From the NCBI RefSeq assembly GCF_900324485.2, contig NC_046656.1:18167904-18231903 (forward strand): DNA of 64,000 nt, read 5' to 3'. The notes under the pieces were generated by a model, which did not search any database, was not told the DNA's origin, and saw nothing but the letters and a program-made list of their open reading frames with translations. Positions 13,721 through 27,100 of the stretch are shown here, piece by piece. How positions within the stretch are numbered: position 1 is the first letter of the stretch; every line of letters begins with the position of its first letter. Position numbers and translations under genes: made by a program. Source of the DNA: Mastacembelus armatus (taxonomy: Eukaryota > Chordata > Actinopteri > Synbranchiformes > Mastacembelidae).

Positions 13721-16700
13721 GGAACTAACAACCAATTACGTAGGTGGGCAGGAATGTAATGTATGTATGAGTAGTCAAAACTGTAATTTCTGCAATGACA
13801 TTTTGTCTAGTAAAAATTTTTCATTGACTTGAATGGGAAAACTACTTTATCTACAACTATCACCAATGTGAATTCCAGATATATGCAATTACATTTTGAC
13901 TAGTCAAAATAAAACCTTCCTCTTACAGAAATGTTTGAAGACTAGAAAGAGTCTTAGTCACTTACACCAGGGTTTAAAAGACAAATCAGCAAAGTAGTCA
14001 ATTTTCATGGCATTTTTAAAAATCATATTAATGTTTTTTGCCAATGTTTTTAAGTCTTTTCCATACTTATATAAGTACCTACTGCACCAGGAAGTATCTA
14101 CTGACTGGCACTGCAGTAGTTCAGGCTATAAGTGGTGCCTGCTTAAAGAAGCATTAAATCAATAAATCCTCTATGTTTTTACCCATTAAAAAAATGCAGT
14201 GACAGAGACAGATTTCTGTTGGTTTGTGATAGAAAATAACATCTTTCTCAATCTGAAATGCTGGCAGTTACAGTAATCCAGGGCTAGTAAGAAGATAAAT
14301 ATAGAAGGTTTATATGGCTGAGTGAAATACAGGAGAGATATGTGTTGCCCAGCCAAGAACTTGATCTGTGTCAGCTTAATGAATGGTTATGGACCTGCAC
14401 AATAATGATGTCCATCAAGGATCAGTGTAAAAAGCTTGCCTGACAAAAAATAATAATAAATATAGCAGGATCCAAATGAAGTGGTTTCTTCATTAGAGCT
14501 AAGCCTGAGCTGAAACCACACAGCAGCTGGCAGTGGCTGAGTGAAAGTTGATGCACCATGTAATAAGATCAAAACATTACAAATCAGCTTAAAGAGAAAC
14601 CCTATTGGAAATATTAAAACCATTTATCCCAGATGGAGTTTGTACAGTCTTTAATTAACTTCAGGAAAAACAAAAACACCTACACTCATCTTTTGTCCAG
14701 ACAGGGTCACAGAATAATGTTCCAGCTCATTAACATTTTATAAATGTAGAAACAAGAGTGTTCTTTTTAGAGTTGAGTCATTATATTGACAGACGTTGAC
14801 GCATCCTGCTATACCACCAGCACCTTTTGCACAGACAATAGTACACTTAATTGGTCATTGATTTTTTGATAAACTCTGTCTGTTGGTTGTGACCAGCTAT
14901 TACCTGGTCTGTGTGCAAAGTTGCACACACAGACAAAACTTTAGAAATATTTTTGTGAAGACATAAATCTGACTAGAAGAAACAAGTGCTCACAGAAGTT
15001 CCAAAAATAAGTTTTAGAGAGGCCGAGTATTATATTACTGCATTTATATGAGTGGGAAACAGCTGATTATAGGAACAACAAATATTTATGTAACAGACCT
15101 AATTAGTGTAATGTTTTATGTTTGTGAAATGTCAATTGAAATCATCCCATTTTATGTCAAGATGGTTTCATTTTGATCAAGTGCCAGGTCAGAAATGTCA
15201 AACACATTTATTTAAACAGATTTTTTATTCCCCCATCTAAACGGATCATGTGCAGTTAAGCTAAAATTAGTTTTGACAGTTATTTCTGGTGGCTACACAA
15301 CAGTTACACCTGGTTGTTTGCAAATATTTAATGACAACTAACCTCTATCTATATGTGTGGTGCAACCCAAACTCAGTGTAATACAACCAAGCTAAGTTTG
15401 AATTTCCAAATAGCTGGTGCAATGAGCTCAAGCAGAATTTGACAAAACTGCCTTTTGTACATTAATCACTGAATGCAATGACCTTTTCTTTTTGTGCGAG
15501 GTTCAGGAACAAATGGCTTTACAGACCCCGAGGCGTTATGTGTGTAATATATAACTTCACACTCTTACCTGCAAAATAATGTCACATTTTTCAAGGAAAG
15601 ATTTATGTTTTCTCTTCAAAAGCAGGAAAGCCTGTGTGAAAGCCTGCAATGTTTTGGCTCTCTCTATTCTCTGCAGTGACTTTTGTTTAACCTTAATGTT
15701 CAGCAGATTTTACCCTCCTGACAAGCTGAGAGACATCACTGTCTCCATACTGTGCACAAACAACTCACTTCAAATCAGCATCAGAGAAGTGGCCAGCAAT
15801 TACAAATATAAATGTCAAAGAGAGAAAAATGAGCCTAAATGAGTTTTATTGTTTTTATTTCCCACTCATTAAAGCTAGCGTAGTGTTTCTGACAGGAATT
15901 CAATTGTTCAGTGACAAATTTTATTCCAGTAGTTTAATGCTTCACTAGCCTCCATCTAATTAGCTTGGATGAAGATTTTACCCAACAGAAGTACTGTAAG
16001 CAACATTGCCTCAGCCTTAATGTAATGAAGGTTTTTGTTGCATTTAAGGAAACAAAGCTTAAAGGGGAAGTTAGAAAGACAGCTTGTCGAGTCATTTCTG
16101 CAACAGTGGCATTTGTGCTGACACACTCACTCTGACCAATAGACGTTTTATATTTTACAATAACAACACGCTGATCAATGCCCTTCATATTCTGTACATA
16201 ACAAAGAGCTGATCTATAATCCAAACAAGAACAAACAATGCCAAGACAACACCAGTAAATATAATTATTTATTACAAGAATTTAAAATAATTAACACTTG
16301 AGTTAAGTTTAGAAGAGAAATGAAAGAAAATATCTGAATAAGCAAGTGGGAAAACATAAACAGTGAAACAATGTCTCACAATAGTTTAATGCAGGGCCAG
16401 ATTAACCATGTAGGAGGACTGAGACATAAAGGATCTGCCCGGTCCCCACTGAAACCCCGTCCCTCCTCCTCTCAATGCAGATGTATATATCTTCTTGCCT
16501 TTAAATTCCCATCAGGTGCGGCTCATAATGTAGACTGCAAATGAAAGCATATTTTGCCACATCTTGCCCAAGGAAACCAACCAGTATTAAAAGCTGTAAA
16601 ATTTCACAACAGTATCAATTAATTTCAATGGAATTGCCATGGTCTGTTGACAATTTCATGAGTAAAATGACTTGCACAATATTTTATTGGCACATTTGAC

Positions 16701-17780
16701 TTTAGCTAAATTTGACGAAGAACTATGTTATATGAAAGAGAGCTTTTACATTGAATTAAGATTATAGAGTCTTTATAATAATTTACATCTGAGTGGAAAT
16801 AATTTGACGCTTTCCACCAACACAACTTTTCCTGTATTCACTTCACACATTGCATCTGAAGTGTATTAACACATTTCACCCCTTGCATTTTATAGATATT
16901 TATTCATTTTCTTTGGTTCAGAATTTTAAAGATGCCACTGTCTTGCAATGAATGGCATCAGCCAAGCTCTGCATCTGTATGTATTAACAAGCGCACTTCT
17001 TTCTAAAAACCAATTCTGCGTCATTGCAAGAATTGGCAGCTGGCAAAACTAAAAAACAAAAAGTGTGGGTAAAGCAATATGCTAATCTTCTATTGATGCA
17101 CACTTGATACTGGAAGCCCAATAATCGAAACTCATTTACTGCTATCAACAAATAATCAGAAAGTAATGTGCTTATCTGTTCAGATTGGGCTGCAGTTAGT
17201 CATTACACATGCTGCTGTGAAGTAAGAATTATGCATCTGTACATAAACCAACCCCAACTCCTCACAAATTTACTACCATTTAAACTAGTTTCATTCACTC
17301 AACTACCCCAAACTTCATCCAATAAGTTCTCTGAAATGTAAATACAATCAGGAAGTAAATAAGTAAGAAACATTTAGGAATGCTGAGAGAAGCTGCTTAT
17401 GGTCAACTGCACATTTGAGACCCCCACAGAGAAAAGATTTTTTACATTTCTGGCTCTAGTAGGGCGCAAGCTCATCCATTCGGATAAGATAACACCAGGC
17501 AGGAAATCAATGCCTTCTGGAAGAGAAGAGACTGAATAGGTGAAGAAGTTTCCTCTACATCTTCAGTGCATTTCACTATTGAAGAAAAGGCATGGTCAAT
17601 GATTTCTATTAAGATTTTCGAGTCATTTCAGTCAGGAAATGTTGGAATCAGTGTGGAATCCTGCACGTCGCCAGATATGTGGTGCGGAGAACCTGAAGTA
17701 AAAACCTTATCTGAATAAGTCATACAGCCTTCTGTACGTCCTGTCACAAATGAGAGGATTTAGCTTCTGATTCACTGAGC
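13721..17780. other. Intergenic stretch, no recognised gene
   Basis: About 4 kb of AT-rich DNA downstream of kcns3. Scattered ORFs under 100 codons (for example 15579-15842 plus and 15934-16224 minus) show no domain or splice framework. I see no transposon coding sequence, tRNA or other structured RNA. Confidence 0.5.
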
Positions 17781-18452
17781 TTTATTTCATGTCCACATGA
17801 GTTACGCCTCACCAGTCATTCAGCAGTCATCCAGCATGCCAACACAACTGTCCACAAACAAAATGTTAAAAACACTAACCTGGCATGTTAGTGCTTTCCA
17901 CAGTGCTCTGAGAGACACCTTGCCTCCCTTAATTTGCATCAATAATTGCACATTTCCTCACAGCTATTTATATTACTCTCTCAAATTACATTTATGCTTG
18001 TTCATGCAGGCTGTGTAATGTCAGACAACTTAGAGATCTGCAATGCCATTTATAAACATCAAACAGTGTTCTTGTCATTCTAGACTTCTGCATTTTCCAA
18101 ACTCTCAGTCTGAACTTTCAGCAAGCAGACAAATCAATACAAGACATTGCTGTGAAAAAGATTAACATTATGACCTCCTACATGCATCATTGCGGGTTTC
18201 TCAAGCAGAAAATGGGCTTTCAAATCTCTAAGCAAAGTTCAGAGGGTTTCCTTTAAATTTCCTGGCTTTAGGAATGATGTATATCCCACAAATCATTCCC
18301 TTATAGAAAAAAAATCATAGCCAGGGTATTTCTCTGTGAAATTGCAGAAGGACTGTACAGGAAAGCAGGGGCGGTGATGGAGCACTCTGCCCGGAGCTCT
18401 GGCAGAGTGGCTTGCCATCATAGGAGCGACACTTGGAGAAATGACAGGGATC
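17781..18452 (-). terminator. 3'UTR of kcns3 with candidate poly(A) signal
   Basis: The minus strand downstream of the kcns3 stop codon is AT-rich and non-coding. The first clear AATAAA is at 17781-17786, giving a 3'UTR of roughly 670 nt. An end further on cannot be excluded. Confidence 0.4.
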
Positions 18453-19952
18453 TCATTTTGCTACACCATTTTCACAAGTGTTATTATCATACATTTCTAT
18501 GTCCTGGAGACTGGACGCATCTGTGTCATCCCCTGCACTGTTCTTACTGTTCCTGTAGGCGAAACCTCCTATGAAGGGATATGCACTCTCTGCAAGTAAG
18601 TCTGTGATGTTATAATAAGGCAGTTCAGGGTCTTGCCTTTCAGGCTTGCTGATACATTGGCGCTCCATGGCTTTGTTTCTTTGATAGTACTTTGAAAACT
18701 TATTAAATATTATGGTGATGGGCAGAGCCACCACTAACAGGCCACAGACAATACATATTGTGGCCACGATCTTCCCTGCCAGTGTCACTGGACAGATGTC
18801 ACCATAACCGACTGTGGTCATGGTGATTGTGGCCCACCACCAGCCTAAAGGAATGGTCACCAAATCGGTTTCCTTCTCCTCCTTCTCTGCAAAGTAGATG
18901 AGGGCAGAAAAGATGGAGATCCCTACAGAGAGGAAGAGAAGAAGCAGACCCACCTCATGGTAGCTGTGACGGACGGTGGCACCCAGTGCTCTCAGCCCGA
19001 TGGAGTGACGAGCCAGTTTGAGGATTCTAAGAACTCTCATGAGGCGCAGAACCTGCACCACCTTCCCCACATTCTCAATGTCCTGGTTTTCCTCAGCGCC
19101 TTCTTCATCGGCTGTCTCCAGAGCTAATGTGGCATAAAATGGTAAAATGGAAGCAACATCAATGATGTTTAAAGGATTTCCAAGGAACTTTCTGCAAGAG
19201 GGCGCAACAATCAGCCTGATGATGAACTCTGCAGAGAAACACGCAATGCAGATCTCCTCCAAGATGGTGAGGACAGGGTCCTCGATGGGCCTGTCATTGT
19301 CATCCACCTGCTGAAACTCAGGCATGCTGTGGACACACATGGCAACAATAGAGGTCAACACCACGCTGAGCGAGGCCACGGCGATGATCTTTGAGGCTCT
19401 GGAGTGAGCTGGATCCTCAAGCCTGAGCCAAACGTAACTTCTCACCTGAGCACACCAGGCACCTTTGAACTTGGCCAGGTCTTTATCAAGAGCAGACAGC
19501 TCTTCAAAGGAAGAGTCAAAGCTGGGCTGCTGTTGGTCATCGCTCCTGATGTCCCAGTCTCTGTCCTCAATGTACTCCTTCCTCTCGTGGTACCAGTTGC
19601 TGCAGCAGGGGCTCAGGTGGAGCTCCTGGATGCCCCAGTACTCGATCTCCTGGCAGAAGGAGAAGACACACAGCTCCTCCATCATGTGGATGCGTCCTGT
19701 GTAGTAAAAGTTCAGTACACAAAGGAAAACTCTGGGATTCCTGTCAAAGTAGTACTCCTTCTCAGCTGGACTGTAGTCATCACACAGCTCCAGGATCGCC
19801 GCCTCACTTTGGCAGTGCAGCAGACGAGCCAGGCGTGTGTGAGGGAAGCGGAGCAGTGTGTCAGGATCCACTTTGTGCCGTACACCTCCCACATTGAGAT
19901 GGACCTGGTCCTCCTCATTCCCACGCTGGTGGAGGATTTGTCCATATCCCAT
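18453..19952 (-). CDS. kcns3: Kv9.3-type silent potassium channel subunit
   Basis: Encodes 499 aa in one exon. Residues about 15-115 form the T1 tetramerisation domain (VHLNVGGVRHKVDPDTLLRF, ELCDDYSPAEKEYYFDRNP). Six membrane segments follow: S1 about 187-209, S2 225-250, S3 259-279, S4 295-323 with regularly spaced Arg (VLRLMRVLRILKLARH), S5 333-355 and S6 393-417. The pore signature TTVGYGD is at about 379-385. S6 carries LPIT where Kv1-4 channels have PxP; this is the mark of the electrically silent subunits, which modulate Kv2 channels as heteromers. The C-terminal TDASSLQD matches what I recall of KCNS3. The start lies just inside an acceptor (CATCAG, 3' exon from 19956), with a good context; the open frame further upstream is intron. 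Confidence 0.93.
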   Translation of the reverse strand: MGYGQILHQRGNEEDQVHLNVGGVRHKVDPDTLLRFPHTRLARLLHCQSEAAILELCDDYSPAEKEYYFDRNPRVFLCVLNFYYTGRIHMMEELCVFSFCQEIEYWGIQELHLSPCCSNWYHERKEYIEDRDWDIRSDDQQQPSFDSSFEELSALDKDLAKFKGAWCAQVRSYVWLRLEDPAHSRASKIIAVASLSVVLTSIVAMCVHSMPEFQQVDDNDRPIEDPVLTILEEICIACFSAEFIIRLIVAPSCRKFLGNPLNIIDVASILPFYATLALETADEEGAEENQDIENVGKVVQVLRLMRVLRILKLARHSIGLRALGATVRHSYHEVGLLLLFLSVGISIFSALIYFAEKEEKETDLVTIPLGWWWATITMTTVGYGDICPVTLAGKIVATICIVCGLLVVALPITIIFNKFSKYYQRNKAMERQCISKPERQDPELPYYNITDLLAESAYPFIGGFAYRNSKNSAGDDTDASSLQDIEMYDNNTCENGVAK

Positions 19953-20519
19953 GGTCCTGATGAAACACACAGAGGCATTGTGTTGAGATGAGAAATAATA
20001 TCTGTCAGCTTTATAGATTTTTTTATGACATGAAGCACCACAAAAGCACACATACCCAGATACAAACAGGACTGTTAGTGGTTCATTTATTTGTATGGAT
20101 GTCTATCAAGGCATATTTGACTGTTTGTAGAACACATTAGTCCTCTGAAGGGGAAAAAATCAATACAGCACACACAGGAAATGGCTTGTGCTGGAGTGAG
20201 TGAAGGGGCGTGAGGTACTGTCACTTCTTGGAGGGCTCAAGTGCAGGATTATCACCAGAAGAATCAAATTACAGACCAGACTAGACTAACTCAGAGGAAA
20301 TGAGAGGCAACAAGTTGAAACTGAGCCCACACATCATTCCAAGAACCAGCATGTGTACATTTTTATATTGTTCTGTCTAATATATTCTCTTCTAGCCATT
20401 TGGATCAAAGTGCTGATTTGCATACACACACTTTTGCATGAAGCCCTTCACCAAACCCTATTTGCAAATAAATTCAAATTTCACTAAGACTGAATGTAAA
20501 ATGTAAAGTTGCGACGTAC

Positions 20520-20700
20520 CTGCACTTTGAGTCTTTCTTTCCATGAAAATGTTTTTGATCTGGACGCTATAGTTTTTACTTTCTTCTTCTGAAATGCTGC
20601 AAACAGCAGGTCAGTAGAGCGAGTGTGGTGCTGCTGCTTCACGGATGGGACAAGAAGAGCTGGAGGCGGGACAGCAGCACAGCAGCAGTTTCTTCCCTTT
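20520..20700 (-). promoter_or_regulatory. kcns3: kcns3 5'UTR exon and promoter region
   Basis: On the minus strand a donor, GTGCAG|GTACG, ends a non-coding exon at 20520. It pairs with the acceptor four bases upstream of the kcns3 ATG, across an intron of about 560 bp. The upstream side (20640-20760) is purine-rich and G-rich. No TATA box is evident. The exon's 5' end is an estimate. Confidence 0.45.
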
Positions 20701-21545
20701 TACAGGGAACAGGGAGGGGCAAGAGAGGAGGAGAGCAGAGGGGAGGGAGAGCCTGCACAGATGTGGGAACAACCTACTGTAATATAGTCATTTTATGCTA
20801 GTTCTATAAACTGATAATCTTCTCAAAGGGAGCTACAGTCTTATGATTGATTTATATTTAACTTCTTTGATATATTTAAAATAAACAGGATTTTCATTAT
20901 TTAAGTTTGGTAGGGAATATATCTCTAAAGTAATTTAACAACCTTTTCCATCCTCTATGTGTGAACTATTCGGCATCTTTCCATTTTTTTTTTATTAGGC
21001 TCATAAAACATCCCAAATATCTCACAGATGGGCTGCTGATAGAACTGGTTCCTCCTCAAAAGCAACAAAAAGATACAGGATGTTGTGCAAACATGCCAAA
21101 CATTTTCTGGATACAGTTTTAAATTCTGTGAACGTAGCTTTTACTTTTCATTTCAGATGGTTTAAATATATACTGAGACTTCCTGTTTTGGTTTTACATG
21201 TCATGTCATTACACACTTTTGTACTGTGAAATAAAATAAAAATGTCCCAAAACAGTGATGTTACTTAAAAAACATAGAAATTAGATTGCACATTTTATCC
21301 TGCATTTTAGTTTATTCTTCTTAAGAGTAGTTCAGAAATGTTCTGACTTATTTTTGCTCATCTGCATGTCGAGGAGATATGGTTAATCACAGTGTATACA
21401 ACTAATTTGAGTAGAACAAGCTCAAACTCTCTACAGTGCCTGTCCACACAATTATCCCCATCAGGCTGTGATAGGACCCACCTGTGTGTGGCAGGATTTG
21501 CTGAGCAGGAGCTTCCTGCCTGAACCTTTTATTTCCACCACAGTC

Positions 21546-21552
21546 TATTAAA
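21546..21552 (+). promoter_or_regulatory. TATA-like box of the plus-strand ZPAX gene
   Basis: TATTAAA lies 57 bp upstream of the proposed ATG at 21603, a good distance for a short 5'UTR. Confidence 0.4.
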
Positions 21553-21602
21553 GACTACAACATCAGGGACTAAGAAGTCACTAGTTTTCCACCCCTTGTG
21601 TC

Positions 21603-24135
21603 ATGGGTCATTTAGTTGGATTGGGGTTTGTAGTATTTTTATTTATTTAATTTTTTTATCTGTGTGCCATTGTTTAAAGTAACATTTTTCTTAAAACAAT
21701 AATTGAATCTCTTTCAGGTGGCTTGTTCTCTTTATAGGTGTTGTAATGAGTCTATGTATAGAGGCTCAAAGGAAACCCTCCAGAAGTATGTTTTTTTTCC
21801 TGATTTGTCATGTTGTTTTATCAAACAGGGTCACAAATAGCACTGCAACTTTTTAATTAACTCTGTTTGTTGTTTTCTAATGTAAATTTGGATTCCCAGA
21901 TATCCAATCAAAATGTCTGGGGAACATTATGCGAGTGGATGTTGGTTCTGTTGGAGGGAAACGTCTGGAAGTTTCTGCTGTCATAAGTAGACTGACATTT
22001 CTGAATTAACATTTTGTAAAGTGTGTGTATGTGACTTTATTTATTTTAATACTCTTACACTTTCCTGTGACTATCCTCTTGTCCCCCTCCCCTCTACTCT
22101 TCAGATAACTCGGCCGTCGTTCTCACAGAGAGCTTAGCGTCTCAGTGTGGCTTCAGCATGAAGCTCGACCAGCTGGGGAATGTCATGATTTTTGCATCTC
22201 TTCACAACTGTTTTGCTCAAAATGTAGTAACTGGTCTTTAAGATGGCATTTTGTAGAGCATCACCAAATGTGTGTCTTAATGTGCTTACTTGTACTTGCT
22301 ACTTTATGTTTGCAGAAAGATACAGCATTCACAACAACATTAAATATTAGACTCTATGGAAGTAGGATGGCTAAAACCGAGGCGTACCAGGTGACTGAAA
22401 CTTGCCACTACATTGCATGGGCCTCTAGGGAAATTCTCTGCAACAGCAACTATATGGAGGCAAGTGAATGCAGAAGGGTTCTCAGGATTCATGTTTCAAT
22501 CTATATGATGAATGTGTGAACATCAAGGCTAGTTCATTTTAAGTCACTGTTGACGTGAGGGGGGGGGGGAGGATTGTCACTTACCATGTGGCCTCATTTC
22601 TAGGTGTCTGTGAAAAGGACAGCTGCTGATAAATATACCCTGGCTAATCATTTCCGTCGAGGCGTTAACGAAGGCTTTAATGTTCCACCACAAGCTGCCG
22701 AGGTCACATCTGCCCCACAGAAATGGCCCATAGACACAGGATCGAGAATCATGACTCTTGTGTTCTTCACACCTGAAGAGAAGGTTATGACGGTGGCCAA
22801 GGCCCAGAACAGTGGTTACGGGATAGTCAACACTCCTTCAAGGCTGGTCGTGCGAAGTCCAAAGACTACACCTGAAACATACACCCAGAGTGTGAGTTGA
22901 CTCCAGTTCACTACATTTTCATCTTTCTCCTCAGGCAGGCTCTGTTGAAACTATGTGCAGCCCTTTATATAACTCACTACTTGGTTACACTTGCAGCCAG
23001 TAACTAACTGGACCATATAATGTAATCAAACAACCCTTAAACTGATTACTTTGCCCCAGTCCTGTTGGCACAATACATTTCCCTAAGATGGTACTTTGTC
23101 TATCTCGATTATACTGAAATACTCATATCATTAAATTTAAATGTTTAATATAGCACATTTTGTCAAAGCGTTAAACTATTTCTGGACTGAAAAGCATTTG
23201 TATAGAAATTCTACCTTCACTTCACAGGTGGCAGGGGTCCCAATGACTGTACTCAAAATGTCTGCAATCTTTGAACAGAAGTGGCTGGCCACTCAAATTG
23301 ATGTAACGGCTGCTTGTCCAATGCTAGAGGGTAATAAAAATGTCTGTCTGTAGCTACCACTGACAACACTGAGGTCACATACCCAGTACTTCACTTGAAA
23401 TTTGGCAAAACTAAATATGCACAATGTGGGTTTTTATGTGCCGAGTCCACCATTTCTAAAGTTCATATTGACTACTTAAGGCGAAACTTAACACCATAAG
23501 TCTTAAAATCTGCCAGTGTTGGATTTTTTATATATATTTTTTCCCCTTCCTAACTGATGCCTTTGTGTACAGGTAGTGTTTACGTCACTCCAAACACAGT
23601 GACGTGGTACCTGCCCTGGCACATCGACCCACTGATTTCTTCTGACCAGTTTAAACTTTTAGAGGTGTACATGGGCATAGATGGCCAGAGACTTAACGCT
23701 ACTGAGATGGCTGCCAGGCAGTACTCCATGTCTGCCAATGACATGTACATCATTGTCGAAATTCCTGTTGGGGCTGTCGGTGGCTACTTTAAGGTTGGTG
23801 GCACCATGAATTATACCTATAAAATATTAAAAGTTGTCAGACTGTTTGTGAACAAATTACTTTATTATGCACACCACTCCTTATAGTTGGTATGTCAAAT
23901 TCAGGAAAGGTTGATTCTGTTTTACAGAGTCAGGTTCAGGATGGTCAGTACTTCATCTACTACACGATTGAGCCGATGCTTGAGTTGCTCTGGATCGAAG
24001 AAGCTGCTAATGAGGACACCAGATATAAAGTTTTCCTTCCCATCACAACACCGTTACAGTATCAGCCTCCTCAGGTTACTGATGGTGAGTCTGATCTTGG
24101 TTCTCTGGTTATTAAATATATTGCAAGCTGATATA

Positions 24136-24166
<31 letters not shown>

Positions 24167-27100
24167 CTCCCTTTCTACCTCAGACACTGTTCCTGAGGAG
24201 CAGATATTTAAGGTGTTGCTTGGGCCTCTCGGCTCTGATGTGGTGCTAATCAACATTACCTTCCCCTCGGAGGTTTTGTCTGTGGCAGACTGCAATATCA
24301 GAGGCTTTAACATCATGGAGCACACGTCTCCTAACAGCAGCTTGAAGGTCTTCAGTCTTGTGGTGCCCTTCACAGACCCTGTTGTACATCAAACAGTAGG
24401 TTTTCATTTCAGTTTGGGACATGAACTACAGCGTTTCATAAATTTCAGCTGCTAATCTTTCTCTATATTCTCCTAGAAGAGAGGACCTGGGTTCACGGTC
24501 TACTCACTTCACTTGACCTTTGGCTTGTTGGTTGTCCCAGAGTTTACTCAGTTTTCTCACACTGTTTATCTGGAAGCTAAATTAAAAAATATGGGTCTGT
24601 ACTCTTTGAAATAATGGACTTGTAAAGAAGACATCCATCTTAATTTAATTGGTACATAAAAGGCAACTTCAGTTCATCTTAACCAGCAGATTTTTTTTTT
24701 TTTCCCCCCCTCTACAGTTCCTCCGCAAATCATTGGTGGTTGTGATCATCAGAACTTCTATGTTCTTGTGAAATATGAGACCCATGGCTTTCAAACCATA
24801 ATAGGAAAACAAATATTGACCCCGACTTTGGCTGAGCAGTACAACTTTATAGACAATGGAACACATTTTAGTATTGTAGTGCCCTTTTCATCCCCTGATA
24901 CTAAGTTTGAGGTAAGAACAGACTTAATTTCCTGAGCTAAGTATATAACAGTGCAGAGAATTATCCTAATGGCACTGCTATAGATTACTGTCCTCCATAA
25001 TGTATAGTATTCACGTTTTTGTTTGTACCAACTTGCCAGGCTATTGAGTCGTCATCCATCAGAAGCAGACTGGATGTGGTTCTGATGAATCAGAAAACCA
25101 AAAATATCATGAAAGAGTTTTCTATGTCCTGTAAATTCCACTCAACGCTGATTGGTTTGTATTTATATTATTAGAAAGACAACTTTTTGTTTATTGGCAC
25201 AACACACTACACTACATATAGCTTGGTGATCCTCTTCTTTCAGAGTGTTTCCCTAATGGCACCATCACAGCTCTAGCTGTGAAACTGAATTCGGTTCCCA
25301 GTCTGAACCCCAGTCAGCTCACCCTCAGAGACCCCATGTGCAGACCTTCTTTCAGTGATGACCGCTATGCTTACTTCATCTTCAGTGGGAACTCCTGTGG
25401 CACCACCAGAAAGGTTGGTTATGACGACAAATAATTTCCAAGTGCAGACTGTTTGCAATGGCCGACCCAAGAAATTCACGCTGTGCTTCCTTTTCAGTTT
25501 CTGGCCAATGTGATGCTCTATGAAAATGAAATTTCTCTGCCAGAAGAGACTGAAACAGAAAGTCAACCAGAAAATGATGAGCCTCACTATGAGTAAGTAT
25601 CTTAAAACAGACTGAAATGATCAGTCACTTCTCAGAACATTAACTCCCTCCCCCCCTCCTCCACTCAAAATGTTTTTGTCATGTGAAATTCAGTTTCTTA
25701 TAGGCTGTTTTTCCTTTTAGGTTGAAGATTTCTTGTTACTATGATGTCAACTCAACCAGCACTGTGGCCTTCTACACCAGCCCCAGCAAAATTGAACCTC
25801 GTGCTAAAAGTGGAAAAGGGGAGCTGCAAGTTGAAATGAGACTTGCTTTGGGTAAGGGAAGATCTGGGTGCATCATATACAACACCCAGAAAGGTCCAGA
25901 TAACCTCAGACATGAATCACTTTCTAATTTGGTTTGTACTCTTTAGGAGAATTGTACAATTGTCAAAACGGCAACTGGATGCTTTAATTTCATAGCATCC
26001 CGTAAAGTCAGAGGGCAGTCAAATTGATCCTGAGCTGATTGTGGTGTTTAAGTAATTGAACATCTGCCATGAACTTTGATAACTGTTCTTTTAGGTTAAA
26101 TTAATGTCTGTCTTTTATATATAAACATTCAGGACATCTATGTTCTTCTGTCTGAATCCCTAATAAAGGTTAACACATTCTCTCTCTTCACCTAGATAAC
26201 TCTTACAGCACATTTTACAAACTTGAGGACTATCCTGTATCAAAGTACCTAAAGCAGCCGCTGTATTTTGAAGTAGAGTTGATTGCAGCTACAAATCCTT
26301 CAGTATCACTGGAGCTGGAGAACTGCTGGGCAACCCTCAATGAAGACAGGAGGTCACATCCCAGATTGAACCTCATCATTGATGGGTAACTTTCTGATCC
26401 TGGTCTGTTGAGATGTTTTCCCCATAATTTAACCAATGCCAAATTGAAGCAGAAGATGGTGAAACTGGGTATTATCTGCTGTCCAACAAGATGATTGGGG
26501 AAGTTGTTTAAAAAAAAATCTCAATTTGGTAGATAAAGGGCAAAGAAAATGATCAGCAGTTAAACCAACAGTAGCATTGTGCTTAATTTGCCTACTTTGT
26601 TTTAACGTGTCCTTTTGTTCCAGCTGTGCAAACCCATTGAATCCATACCAGGTGATCTTCCATCCTGTCTGGGTTGATGCTAGAGTTCAGTATCCCTCTC
26701 GCTTCAAGCGCTTTGAAGTCCAGATGTTCACTTTTCCTGAAGATGACAATAACTTTGATCATCATCAGGTACTCTGATCTTAAATGGTTCAGATGAAAGT
26801 GTGTATAAAGACATAATACTGATCATGATTTTCTGTTCATGTCTTGCAGCTGTTTGTTCATTGTGATGTGGTAATCTGTGATAATATGAATCCTCTGGGT
26901 GGTGTCTGTAGCGGGCAGTGTTCGTCACAGAAAAACAAGACAAAAGGTATATTACATGTCATGTATTTAGGCCTGTGTCTTGACTAACCACAAGACTCCC
27001 TGGCTCTGGTTGTGGTTTTACTCAAAGGTGTGGAAATGATTAGCTAACAAATAAATGGGATTTTTTTTTTTCTTTTTTTTTTCCTCTCTCCCCCCACAGG

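Noticed and set aside
19404-19991. Plus-strand ORF of 195 codons
   Set aside because: It is the antisense shadow of the conserved kcns3 T1 domain.
19953-20051. Upstream extension of the kcns3 reading frame
   Set aside because: An acceptor lies four bases before the conserved MGYGQIL start, and the extension does not resemble KCNS3; it is intron.
24071-24373. Minus-strand ORF overlapping ZPAX copy A
   Set aside because: Antisense of a real exon plus an AT repeat.
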